This document shows, piece after piece, positions 17,813-26,066 of a stretch of DNA of 37,926 bases (position 1 is the first letter of the stretch; each line of letters starts with the position of its first letter). The position numbers and the translations under genes were made by a program. The notes under the pieces are model-generated. The model did no database searches, was not told the origin of the DNA, and was given only the letters and a program-made list of their open reading frames with translations. Origin of the DNA: Myxococcota bacterium (GTDB lineage: Bacteria > Myxococcota_A > Polyangia > Polyangiales > Polyangiaceae). The stretch lies in contig JAKLDZ010000006.1 in NCBI GenBank assembly GCA_022703255.1, forward strand, positions 1 through 37,926, read 5' to 3'.

Positions 17813-18802
17813 ATGCACAGCCCCTTCTCACGAGACATGCTTTTGATCGACCCAGCAGTCGAAACCCGGCGAATCGTCGCGTCGATCACCGAGTCGGTCT
17901 TCGGCTTCCTGCGGCGCAGAGGCGCGGTCGTCGCGGTCTCGGGCGGCATCGACTCCAGCGTGGTTGCCGCGCTGTGCGTTCGCGCTTTCGGCCGCGAGAG
18001 GGTGCTGGCCTTGATGCTGCCGGAGTCCGAGTCCTCCGACGACACCCGGCGGATGAGTCGTTTGCTGGTAGACTCGCTGCGGACTCCGTTCGTCGAGGAG
18101 GACATCTCCCCGGCGCTGCGCGCAATCGGCTGCTACTCCCGGCGCGACGAGGCTGTCAAGGCGGTGATACCTGCGTACGGCCCGGGCTGGACGTGCAAGC
18201 TGGTGCTCCCTCCGTTGCTGCTCGACGGCGAGCGGCTTCGGGTCTTCTCGGTGGTTGCGCGGTCCCCGCACGGGGTGGAGACGACGGCGCGGCTGACGCC
18301 CGAGGCGTACTTCGGAGTGGTGGCCAGCACCAACTTCAAGCAACGGACGCGCAAGATGCTGGAGTACTATCACGGCGATCGGCTGCACTTCGCGGTGGCC
18401 GGGACCGCGAACCGGCTCGAGCACGAGCTCGGGTTCTTCGTGAAGAACGGCGACGGCTCCGCCGACTTCAAGCCGATCGCGCACCTGTACAAGACCCAGG
18501 TGTACCGGATCGGCAGGTACCTCGAGCTGCCCGAGGAGATCCTGGGGCGCGCCCCGACGACCGACACGTATTCTTTGTCGCAGAGTCAGGAAGAGTTCTA
18601 CTTCTCGATTCCGTACGAGCAGATGGATCTGTGTCTGTTTGCGAGGAATCACGATGTTTCGGCGGGCGATGCAGCGGAGGCCATCGGGCTCACGCGCGAT
18701 CAGGTGGAGCGGGTGTATCGCGACATCGACGCGAAGCGCGCGCAGGCGCGCTACCTGCTCGCCCAGCCCGAGCTGGTGGACCCGGGCGTGGGAGGGCGGT
18801 AA
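17813..18802 (+). CDS. NAD-synthase-like ATP pyrophosphatase in polysaccharide locus
   Basis: The 329-residue protein belongs to the NadE family: PP-loop VSGGIDSSVV (about 42), GTANRLEHELGFF (about 196), NGDGSADFKPIAHLYKTQVY (about 209) and a C-terminal PTTDTYSLSQSQEEF (about 248) in the position of NadE's 'PTADLWxxQTDE'. Unlike ordinary short NadE it has a roughly 45-residue insert (about 120-165), and the conserved 'QTDE' is replaced by 'QSQEE'. NadE amidates nicotinate adenine dinucleotide. Being translationally linked between an AsnB-like gene and two hydrolases suggests a specialised amidation or adenylation of another carboxylate. GGAG stands eight bases before the ATG. The stop overlaps the next ATG by one base (TAATG). 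Confidence 0.8.
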   Translation: MHSPFSRDMLLIDPAVETRRIVASITESVFGFLRRRGAVVAVSGGIDSSVVAALCVRAFGRERVLALMLPESESSDDTRRMSRLLVDSLRTPFVEEDISPALRAIGCYSRRDEAVKAVIPAYGPGWTCKLVLPPLLLDGERLRVFSVVARSPHGVETTARLTPEAYFGVVASTNFKQRTRKMLEYYHGDRLHFAVAGTANRLEHELGFFVKNGDGSADFKPIAHLYKTQVYRIGRYLELPEEILGRAPTTDTYSLSQSQEEFYFSIPYEQMDLCLFARNHDVSAGDAAEAIGLTRDQVERVYRDIDAKRAQARYLLAQPELVDPGVGGR

Positions 18803-19638
18803 TGGGATTGCACCGGATGGCCCCGCCGTGTCCGGAGCAGCAGGGCTTCCTGGACTCCGGTGCTTCGCGCATCTACTGGGTCCGGCACCCTTCCCCCGGG
18901 CCCCCGAAGGCCCGGGTCGTCCTCGCCGGACCCTTCGGACTCGAGCGCGAGACGTCGTACATCACCTGGGTCCGTTGGGCCCGCACCCTCGCGTCGCGCG
19001 GTTTCGAATGCATCCACTTCGACTTCGCCGGGCACGGCGAGAGCGAAGGCTCATTCGAGGACTTGTCCCTGTCCGATTGGTCCTCGGACCTCAGCACCGT
19101 GGTCGCCCGGGCTGCGCAGGGGTTCGACGGACCGTTGTTGCTGTGCGGTTTGCGGTTCGGCGCGCTGCTGGCGGCTCGCGAGTTCCGGAACCGGCGCGCT
19201 TGGGCAATGCTGCTGTGGGATCCTCCCGCGGACGCCCGAGCGATGCTTTCCGAAGTCCTGCGCAGGAAGCTCGCCTCCGACGTATTCGAGGGGACCCTCG
19301 GAGAACGCGGGTCACGAGAAACCTATGTGCTCGAGCTGGAGGCGGGGCGTCCCGTCGAAGTCGAGGGCTTTCGTTGGTCGCACCGGCTCTGGTGCGATGC
19401 GGCCCGGTGGTCGCTCGATCTACCTGGCCCGAGCGACGATCGGTTCTGGGTCGTGGTGCGGCTCGATGGTCACGGGCGACGCACCTGCACGGAGCGGGAT
19501 CACACGGCGGTCGTGTCGATCGCGAGGCCTGCGTTCTGGGGGCACGATCCGCTGGTTCTGGCGCAGGTTTCGGAGCTGTTCGATCACGGCGCCGCGTTCC
19601 TCGAGCGAGCCGTGGAAGCGTGGAGGCGACGCGGATGA
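18802..19638 (+). CDS. Alpha/beta-hydrolase-fold protein lacking nucleophile (GLRFG elbow)
   Basis: The 278-residue protein begins at the ATG overlapping the NadE-like stop codon. It has the alpha/beta-hydrolase core: ARVVLAGPFGLE, a YITWVRWARTLASRGF helix, then FDFAGHGES near 73. At the nucleophile elbow (about 116-120) the sequence is GLRFG, so Arg replaces the usual Ser. From memory, this 'GLRxGALLA' elbow is typical of the 'hydrolase 2' proteins of exosortase-associated exopolysaccharide loci, and the C-terminal 'ARPAFW' fits too. Either another residue acts as nucleophile or the fold binds rather than cleaves. It is coupled on both sides, so it likely acts with the next gene on the same compound. 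Probably cytoplasmic, with no signal peptide. Confidence 0.75.
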   Translation: MGLHRMAPPCPEQQGFLDSGASRIYWVRHPSPGPPKARVVLAGPFGLERETSYITWVRWARTLASRGFECIHFDFAGHGESEGSFEDLSLSDWSSDLSTVVARAAQGFDGPLLLCGLRFGALLAAREFRNRRAWAMLLWDPPADARAMLSEVLRRKLASDVFEGTLGERGSRETYVLELEAGRPVEVEGFRWSHRLWCDAARWSLDLPGPSDDRFWVVVRLDGHGRRTCTERDHTAVVSIARPAFWGHDPLVLAQVSELFDHGAAFLERAVEAWRRRG

Positions 19639-20534
19639 GAGGGCTGTTCACGCTGGAGACGGGGAGCTTCCGACTTGTCGGGACGCACCATGTGCCGAGC
19701 TGGTCGGCGCGGACCTGGGGAGTTGGCGTTGTGCTCTTCAACGCGGGGCACCTGCCCAGGGATGGGCACGCGATGATCAACGTTCGCGCCGCGGAGCGCC
19801 TCGCCGCGTCGGGCTTTCACGCGTTCCGGGTGGACCTCCCGGGTCTCGGCGATTCGCCCGGGGAGCTTCCGGTCCACACCGAGGAGCTGTTCCGCCTCGT
19901 TCATCAGGGATGGCACCTCGCGCCCGCGCAGGCTGCGATTCGGGAGCTGCAGCGCCTCCACGGAATCCGCTCCTTCGTCGTGGGAGGCCTGTGTGGTTCG
20001 GCAGGGACCGCCTTGCTCCTGGCTGCGGCCGACCCGACGTTGGTGGCTGGCGTGGTCGCCATGGAGCTCGAGCTGTTTCACGCCTTCAGGGACGTCCCGC
20101 TGTCGCCTCGAGAAGCGGTGTTCTCCCGCGCAGCGTGGCTTCGGCTGCTCACGGGTCACGGGAGGCGGAGCTGGCGGGTGCCTCGCGCGGCCGAATCCCT
20201 GCTTCCGCTGTTCGGCTCCGCGCTGCTCCCCGCTCACACGGATCGCAAGCTGGTCCACGCGCTGGTCGAGCTCGACCGGCGTCGGACTCCGGTGCTCGTC
20301 GTGATGGCCGGCGGCAAGCGCCGGGAGATCTTCTACGACCAGGTTTGCAGGGCTGTCCTTGGCGCAACGGCTCGCCCCTGGCGTGCACACGTGTCCGTGG
20401 CTGGAACGAATCACATCTTCACGACCGGGGGCGGCCAACGCATCGCTCTCGACGCGATCGAGCGGTGGGCGCTTCGGCTTGCTGAAGAGTCGCATGGGAC
20501 GGCTCCTGCGGCCGGGCATCGGTCCCGCCCTTGA
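19635..20534 (+). CDS. Alpha/beta-hydrolase-fold protein with Cys elbow (GLCGS)
   Basis: The ATG overlaps the upstream stop by four bases (ATGA). The 299-residue protein shows VDLPGLGDSPGE near 65, the elbow GGLCGSAGTALLLA near 117, and a C-terminal SVAGTNHIFT near 256 that could supply the catalytic His. The elbow position holds Cys, as in dienelactone-hydrolase-like enzymes, and resembles the 'GLCDxASAALL' elbow I recall in exosortase-system 'hydrolase 1' proteins. Cytoplasmic. Substrate unknown; a thioester or an acylated carrier lipid or sugar is plausible. The two hydrolases, the NadE-like enzyme and the amidotransferase form one translational unit. Confidence 0.75.
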   Translation: MRGLFTLETGSFRLVGTHHVPSWSARTWGVGVVLFNAGHLPRDGHAMINVRAAERLAASGFHAFRVDLPGLGDSPGELPVHTEELFRLVHQGWHLAPAQAAIRELQRLHGIRSFVVGGLCGSAGTALLLAAADPTLVAGVVAMELELFHAFRDVPLSPREAVFSRAAWLRLLTGHGRRSWRVPRAAESLLPLFGSALLPAHTDRKLVHALVELDRRRTPVLVVMAGGKRREIFYDQVCRAVLGATARPWRAHVSVAGTNHIFTTGGGQRIALDAIERWALRLAEESHGTAPAAGHRSRP

Positions 20535-20561
20535 ACGAACGAGGGGACACCGCCTCGGGGG

Positions 20562-21734
20562 GTGGAGCATCGAATCGCCATGGGCAAACGCCTTGCGATC
20601 GCGATGTTCGTGGATGCCTGCGGCTGGGACGTGGTCTCAACGCGGCCCTGGTTCATGCAGTCGTGCTTCGAGCGCCGCAGCGTCAAGTCGATCTTCGGGT
20701 TCTCCTCTGCGTGCGTTCCGTCGATTCTCACGGGGCGGATGCCCCGCGACAACGATCACTGGTCCTCGTTCTACTACTCACCGACGACGAGCCCGTTCGG
20801 CCCGCTGAAAGTGCTCTCGCACTTGCCCCGCGCGCTGGTGGACCGCGGTCGGGTCAGGCGTCTGCTGTCGAAGGCGATTGCTTCGGCCTACGGCTACACG
20901 GGCTACTTCCAGATCTACAACCTGCCGTTCGGAGCGCTTCCCTTGTTCGACTACGCAGAGAAGCGAGACATCTTCGTGCCGGGAGGGATCAACCGGGGAA
21001 CGAGCATTTTCGACGACCTCGTCGGGATGGGGATCGCACACCACGTTGCGGACTGGCGTACGGGGGAGGCGGAGAGCTTCGGGTCGCTGGGCAGGTCGGT
21101 TCGGGAGGGGACGATCCGGTTTGCGTTCATGTACACGAGCAAGCTCGACGCGTTGATGCACGAGCACACGCGGGACTCGGCCCTGGTGGACGAGCGGCTG
21201 CGCTGGTACGAATCGCAGATGCGGGAGGTTCTGCGGGAAGCCTACACGCGATACGACGAAGTGCGTGTTGCGGTGTTTTCGGATCACGGGATGGCGACGG
21301 TACGGAGGGTCGTGGATCTGGTCCCGCGTGTGACGCGGCTGAGTCTGCGGTACGGTCGAGACTACGCGGGGGTGTACGATTCGACGATGATGCGCTTCTG
21401 GTTTCTGGGGTCGGGAGCCAGGGAGCGGATCGTGGGCGCGCTTGGGGATACGGGCACGGGCAGGTGGTTGGAGACGAGCGACCTTTCGAAGCTCGGTGTG
21501 TGGTGGCCCGACAACCGGTTTGGAGACGCGGTCTTCGCGCTCGAGCCCGGGGTGCTCCTGAATCCGAGTCACATGGGAACGGTTCCCGTGGCGGGGATGC
21601 ACGGATACCGCCCGGACGACCCGGACTCCGATGCCGCGCTGCTGACGGACTTCGCCGCCGTCGCTCATGTGGAGCAGATCACGGATCTGTACGGGCTCAT
21701 GCGTGAGATGGCGCTCTGGTCGTCGCGCGGATGA
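20562..21734 (+). CDS. Alkaline-phosphatase-superfamily phosphodiesterase (NPP-like)
   Basis: The protein (390 residues from GTG 20562, or 384 from ATG 20580, either possible) has the metal-ligand pattern of nucleotide pyrophosphatase/phosphodiesterases: FVDACGWD at the N-terminus, SACVPSILTGRMP with the likely nucleophile, TSKLDALMHEHT, VFSDHGM and GMHGYRPDD in the right order. No signal peptide is evident, unlike many secreted relatives, so it may act in the cytoplasm on a lipid-linked or nucleotide-linked intermediate. The gene follows the second hydrolase by 27 bases and ends block A; it converges on the STAS gene 12 bases on. Specificity cannot be read from the sequence. Confidence 0.8.
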   Translation: MEHRIAMGKRLAIAMFVDACGWDVVSTRPWFMQSCFERRSVKSIFGFSSACVPSILTGRMPRDNDHWSSFYYSPTTSPFGPLKVLSHLPRALVDRGRVRRLLSKAIASAYGYTGYFQIYNLPFGALPLFDYAEKRDIFVPGGINRGTSIFDDLVGMGIAHHVADWRTGEAESFGSLGRSVREGTIRFAFMYTSKLDALMHEHTRDSALVDERLRWYESQMREVLREAYTRYDEVRVAVFSDHGMATVRRVVDLVPRVTRLSLRYGRDYAGVYDSTMMRFWFLGSGARERIVGALGDTGTGRWLETSDLSKLGVWWPDNRFGDAVFALEPGVLLNPSHMGTVPVAGMHGYRPDDPDSDAALLTDFAAVAHVEQITDLYGLMREMALWSSRG

Positions 21735-21746
21735 CCTCCTTGGGGG

Positions 21747-22211
21747 TCACGCCGCCAGCGTCGATACCGCCGCCTCCGAGCTCGAATAGACGTCGAAGAT
21801 CTGGAAGAGCTGAGTGACCTCGAAGACGTCGCGCACGAACTCGTTGAGGGAGCTCACGACGATGCGTGTGCCGCGCGGCTTCCTGCGCTGCTCGGCGATG
21901 AGGGCCGAGATTCCGAGACTGTCGAGGAAGACGACGTTGGACATGTCGATGACGACGGTGGAGGCGCCTCGATTCCATGCTGCCGAGAGCTGGGGACGGA
22001 TCGTCAGGCAGGTGCTGCCGTCGAGACGGCGCATCCGGATGCGAACGACTTCCACCCTCCCTGGCACGGCCGGGCGTCGCGATGGGACCCCGCTTCCGAG
22101 GTCGGCTTCGGTTCCGCTCGACTGCTCGAGGTCGGAGTCGGAATGTGTCCTTCCCATCACGCGAGAGGTCAACTCCATCCAAGCACTGGGGACGCTCTTC
22201 ACGGTGAACAT
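21747..22211 (-). CDS. STAS-domain protein, anti-sigma factor antagonist-like
   Basis: I start it at ATG 22211, which has a very strong GGAGGGGGG upstream; the open frame extends 68 residues further without coding character. The 154-residue product has a non-conserved N-terminal 45 residues, then a STAS domain (VEVVRIRMRRLDGSTCLTI through VVIDMSNVVFLDSLGISALI). The Asp-Ser-Leu-Gly near residue 98 occupies the phosphorylation-site loop of SpoIIAA/RsbV proteins and keeps a Ser. A final helix follows (DVFEVTQLFQIFDVYSS). Such proteins release sigma factors or other targets from RsbW-type kinases; an RsbW-like gene lies 4 kb away at 26067. It is last in the minus-strand block after the flippase, but with its own 246-base leader. 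Confidence 0.85.
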   Translation of the reverse strand: MFTVKSVPSAWMELTSRVMGRTHSDSDLEQSSGTEADLGSGVPSRRPAVPGRVEVVRIRMRRLDGSTCLTIRPQLSAAWNRGASTVVIDMSNVVFLDSLGISALIAEQRRKPRGTRIVVSSLNEFVRDVFEVTQLFQIFDVYSSSEAAVSTLAA

Positions 22212-22457
22212 GGTACGTTCCCCCCTCCTGCGCGCGGGAGCCTCGGGCCCCGAGTTCCGTCCGGGGTCCCGCGGTCTCCTGCTCGCCAATCCCCGACGTC
22301 GGGTGTCCGACGATGTAATCATTTTCGTGCACCACCCCCGGACGTCAAGGTTCGTCTCGGCGTACTGCCATCTTTGCGTCGTATTCGCACGCAGCACCGA
22401 CTCAACCGTTCGCAACGCGGAGAGCGGTGCCGCGCTCCGGCAGGCAACGGGTCCGCT
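22212..22457 (-). promoter_or_regulatory. Leader region of the STAS gene with two inverted repeats
   Basis: This 246-base gap between the flippase stop and the STAS start holds CTCGGG-C-CCCGAG (22242-22254, about 31 bases upstream of the start) and the perfect 12-base palindrome CCCGACGTCGGG (22292-22303, about 81 bases upstream). On the STAS strand TTGACG occurs further upstream with AATGAT 19 bases later, a weak promoter. The palindrome could be an operator and the inner repeat a leader hairpin. No gene is seen here. Confidence 0.4.
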
Positions 22458-23969
22458 TCATCCGCTCCTGCGCTGCGCTTCGGATGCCCGATACGCAATG
22501 GGCGGCTCGGCGGCAATCGGGAGCGTGACCGCCCCCACGCCGCGGCTGCGCGCAAAACCCAGCACAACACGGCGGAGGGCCGCGCCCGATGCGGCCAGAC
22601 CGAGGGATGTCGCGATCAGCAGGACCGCAACCACGTGCATGCCGGTCGTATCGAGCAGCGCCGCGCTGACGCCGGAAACGGCGACCGTGATTGCCGGCGG
22701 CCTCACGGCGGAGACGACCTGCGACCAGGTCCAGCGCTCCGCTTTCCTGGTCGCGCGCCACACCAGGGTTGTGCTCACGACGGCGCCGACGGCGGTGCCT
22801 GCGGCGACGGCCCACGGGCCGAAGAGCCATCCGCCGGTCACGGACGCAGCGACATTGGACAGCGAAGCGATCATGACGAACCGGGCGGCGGCCATGGGGT
22901 TGCCGCCGAGCGTCATGGCGGAGGTAGCGACGGTTTCGACGCCGATCAGAATGGCGGCGGCGGCATACCAGGCGAGGGCTTGTCCAAGGATGGGCTGGTC
23001 GACGGCGGGACCGGCCCAGGAGACGATCAGGGGGCGACCGGCGACTCCGAGGGCGGCGAGGGGTGCACCCGCAATGGTCCCGAGGACCACGGTGCCGAGT
23101 GCGATGGTCGATTGCCGGTTGTCGGCCCTGGTGCCCAACCTGGGCACCAGAGCTGCACTGAGCTGCTTGACCAGCGTGAACCCCTGGTCGACGATCCGCT
23201 GCGCGACCGAGTAGGCGCCGATTGTGGCCAGGTTCGCGATTCTCTCCAACACGATCAGGTCGAGGCGAACGGCGAGCACGACTGCGAAGTTGGTCAGAAG
23301 TCCGGCGCCCGCGACCCGGACGATCTCGCGTCGCTGCTCGCGGTTCGGGAATCCTGAGGAGCGGACGCCGTCGCGAACGGCCCACGCGCTGGCCGCAGCC
23401 TCCACGAGGGCGCCTACCGCAAAACCCGAGGCGGGTGCCCGAAGCTTCTGGCCCAGGGAGAGTCCGAGGATCGTAACGAGGAGCTGGATTCCCACGGCTG
23501 CCGCTCGCGCCCAGGCGAGCTTGACCAGATATCCCTGCCCCTGGGCATAGGAGCGCAGAGGCTGGCTGACCGCGGCAATGGCGCCGCCGACGACGGCGAT
23601 GATCACGGCACTGCGGGCGTCGGATTCGAACTCCCGCGGCAAGCGGTTTGCCACGCTCCACAACCACGCGACCGCAGCGAACGTGAACGGGATGCTCACG
23701 ACCGCAGTCACTGCGGCTGCGAGATGCGCCACGGAGCGCGCGTAGGGAGCGTGTTTGCCCGTGGCCGCGCGGAGCGTCGCAGTGTTCAACCCCAGGTCGC
23801 AAACGCTGATCAAGAACGCGACCGTTCCGAGGAAGCTCCAGAACCCCAGGCGCTCGGCGCCGAGGGTGCGGGCGAGGATGGGGACGGTGATGATGGCGGC
23901 GACGACGGTGACCGCATGCCGTGCGACCGAAGCCACCGCATCCTTGGCCAGTCCCTTGGTCGCGCTCAT
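22458..23969 (-). CDS. wzx: Polysaccharide flippase, Wzx/MOP superfamily
   Basis: ATG 23969 is chosen because the protein then begins just before the first membrane helix (VASVARHAVTVVAAIITVPI), the usual N-terminus of Wzx proteins; the longer open frame is not supported. The 503-residue product has about 12-14 hydrophobic segments and family features such as LARTLGAERLGFWSFLGTVAFL and VAQRIVDQGFTLVKQLSAALVPRLG. MOP-family flippases move undecaprenyl-diphosphate-linked repeat units across the inner membrane. It follows the fused glycosyltransferase by 41 bases, so the two are likely co-transcribed. Teichoic-type or O-antigen flippase roles cannot be separated by sequence. Confidence 0.88.
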   Translation of the reverse strand: MSATKGLAKDAVASVARHAVTVVAAIITVPILARTLGAERLGFWSFLGTVAFLISVCDLGLNTATLRAATGKHAPYARSVAHLAAAVTAVVSIPFTFAAVAWLWSVANRLPREFESDARSAVIIAVVGGAIAAVSQPLRSYAQGQGYLVKLAWARAAAVGIQLLVTILGLSLGQKLRAPASGFAVGALVEAAASAWAVRDGVRSSGFPNREQRREIVRVAGAGLLTNFAVVLAVRLDLIVLERIANLATIGAYSVAQRIVDQGFTLVKQLSAALVPRLGTRADNRQSTIALGTVVLGTIAGAPLAALGVAGRPLIVSWAGPAVDQPILGQALAWYAAAAILIGVETVATSAMTLGGNPMAAARFVMIASLSNVAASVTGGWLFGPWAVAAGTAVGAVVSTTLVWRATRKAERWTWSQVVSAVRPPAITVAVSGVSAALLDTTGMHVVAVLLIATSLGLAASGAALRRVVLGFARSRGVGAVTLPIAAEPPIAYRASEAQRRSG

Positions 23970-24010
23970 GGGGTTCCGTTTCGGTTGGAGGCGAATCCAG
24001 TGTTTGACAG

Positions 24011-25984
24011 CTATGCACCGCGCTCTCGAATCGCCTCCAGGGCCATTGCCACGCTGTGCGTGTCCGTGGATGAACAGCGCAGCAACCTGGAGGTGGCTTG
24101 TCTCGCCGCAAGAAGGTCCGGTGAATAGGCGATCAGCACCGCACTCCGTGCCAGCACCTCCCTGGGGTGCACGCCGCACTGTCTCCAGGGAACCACGCCG
24201 TGGGCGAATGCCCGGAGTCCGGAAAGCCAGCGCCCGAGGACGGCGACGTCGTCGATTTCCGGGAACCGCGGCCTGCGCGCGAACGCGTACGCGAACGGAT
24301 CCCTGCACACCGTCTCTCCCAGCCGGAACGCCTCCAGATGCGCGTGGATCGGCCAGAGCGCCGCGACCGCCGCCTCCAGGCCGTCACGCGTCTCGACGTG
24401 CTCGTGCGGTGCGTGTCTGTAGCGCACGGCGTCGGAATATCGACTCGCGAGCTCGGCGACCCAGGGCGCACCGACCGACGAAAGGCGTTGCAGGGCCGCG
24501 ATTCGCTCTGCCGACCGGGCACCGTAGTCGTCGACGGAGATCAGCACGGCGTCCCCGAGCGCGAGCCACGCCTTGGCCACGTGTCGGGCGGCCCTCCTCC
24601 CCTCCGGGGGGCCGTCGCGCTCGAAGCCAAGCCGCGACAGGGCGATTCCCGTACTGCGGTTGGCAAGCAACCTGCCGACTTCTGCCCGTCTCACCGAACG
24701 TGTCGAGAGCCGGGCGAGCGGCGCTGTCACCGAGGCGTCTCCCCAGAGCACGCGAACCCCCCGTATCGCGGCGTCGGCCCAGAGCAGCTTTCCTCTCGTG
24801 GATTCGAGCTCGCTTCGACTCACGCACCACACGTCGACGACGGCGTCGGCCACCTCCGAGGCGCGGCGCGAAAGCCGTTCGCACTCTCGCCGCAGGCGAC
24901 GTGCCTGGGCATCGGTATCCGCGATCGCGACCAGGTCGAGGTCGTTGTGAATGACGAACCGCCCGCGGCGAAGCTCCACGGCGCCCTCACCGTACGCGAA
25001 GCCACCGAGGAGCAGCAGGGCTTCTGCGCGGCCACGCAGCTCCTGCGCCAGCGTTGCGGTGGCGAGCTCGATCGACCGCTTCGCGGCGAGCTCCGTGGCC
25101 GTCTCACGTTGAATCGTGAAGCCGACGTCCTGGGCACGCTGGTTTCGATCCCTTGGAAGCAATCGCTGGGAGGCGCCGACCGTTCTTCCGCGCCATCGAG
25201 CGGCTTGCTCCAGCACCCTTCTCCGTGCGACACTCGCTTCGACCACTCCCGCGCCGGCGTCGCGGACGAGTTGGGCGAACAGTGGCGCAGCAAAACCGCG
25301 CACTACACCCGGGGCACCGATCCGGAAAATCGAGGCGTCGGCTTCCCCTTCACCGAACATCCTCCTCCATCTCTGCGCGGCATCGTACTCGTGGGAGTGC
25401 TCGACCACGGCGTCGGGAACATACCGAATCGTTCTCCCCAGAACCCGCACCCTGCGCGTCCAGTCCACGTCCTCGCTGAACCGGAGCGCCTCGTCGAATC
25501 CGACGACCTCCCAAACGTCGCGTCGAATGGCGCTCGCCGCCATGCTGAAGAAGTGGACCAGACCGTTGCCTTCCCGGCTCGCGGGGAAGGCCCGGGCGTA
25601 ATCGGCTCTCGTGGCCGGCGTCGCGTCGAGACGCGGCACCTGTCTGCCGAACGCGGCGGCGGCTCCGCTCTCGCACACCTCGACGAGGCGTGTCACGGCG
25701 TCTTGCGACAACGGCACGGCATCGGCATTGACGAAAGCCACAACCTCGCTGTCGGTCTGCCGCATTGCATCGTTGAGCACCTTGCCCGGGACGTATTTCG
25801 GGGACCGGCTCGACACGACCTGCACACCCGCCCGGACAGCCTCGTCGATCGATCCATCCGTGGACCCGGAGTCGAAGACTCGAACGCGGAGGCGTGGGTC
25901 CTGCCCAAGCACGCGCAGGGTGCGTGTCACGTGCGGCATTTCGTTGAGGCAACGAACGACGACATCGACGCGGTGGGCGCGCAT
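24011..25984 (-). CDS. GT2 glycosyltransferase fused to a nucleotidyltransferase-like domain
   Basis: The first 240 residues are a GT-A family 2 glycosyltransferase: VDVVVRCLNEMPHVTRTL, FDSGSTDGSIDEA, FVNADAVPL at the DXD position, and EDVDWTRRVRVLG. This resembles rhamnosyltransferase-type enzymes of repeat-unit assembly. Residues about 320-425 look like a pol-beta/MNT-type nucleotidyltransferase: LLLLGGFAYGEGAVE (the helical Gly-Gly/Gly-Ser motif), FVIHNDLDLVAIAD (metal Asp pair) and VDVWCVSRSEL. The remaining 230 residues are helical. Total length is 657, about twice a normal GT2. I know of no common role for this combination; it may regulate or nucleotidylate a partner. GAAGG precedes the ATG by five bases. 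It is divergent from the RsbW-like gene. Confidence 0.8.
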   Translation of the reverse strand: MRAHRVDVVVRCLNEMPHVTRTLRVLGQDPRLRVRVFDSGSTDGSIDEAVRAGVQVVSSRSPKYVPGKVLNDAMRQTDSEVVAFVNADAVPLSQDAVTRLVEVCESGAAAAFGRQVPRLDATPATRADYARAFPASREGNGLVHFFSMAASAIRRDVWEVVGFDEALRFSEDVDWTRRVRVLGRTIRYVPDAVVEHSHEYDAAQRWRRMFGEGEADASIFRIGAPGVVRGFAAPLFAQLVRDAGAGVVEASVARRRVLEQAARWRGRTVGASQRLLPRDRNQRAQDVGFTIQRETATELAAKRSIELATATLAQELRGRAEALLLLGGFAYGEGAVELRRGRFVIHNDLDLVAIADTDAQARRLRRECERLSRRASEVADAVVDVWCVSRSELESTRGKLLWADAAIRGVRVLWGDASVTAPLARLSTRSVRRAEVGRLLANRSTGIALSRLGFERDGPPEGRRAARHVAKAWLALGDAVLISVDDYGARSAERIAALQRLSSVGAPWVAELASRYSDAVRYRHAPHEHVETRDGLEAAVAALWPIHAHLEAFRLGETVCRDPFAYAFARRPRFPEIDDVAVLGRWLSGLRAFAHGVVPWRQCGVHPREVLARSAVLIAYSPDLLAARQATSRLLRCSSTDTHSVAMALEAIRERGA

Positions 25985-26066
25985 GGCGCCTTCATAGGAC
26001 CCGCACGGCAGACCCGGAACCCATGGCTGGCCACTGTTCGTCGCCGGATCTACGTACCATGCACCG

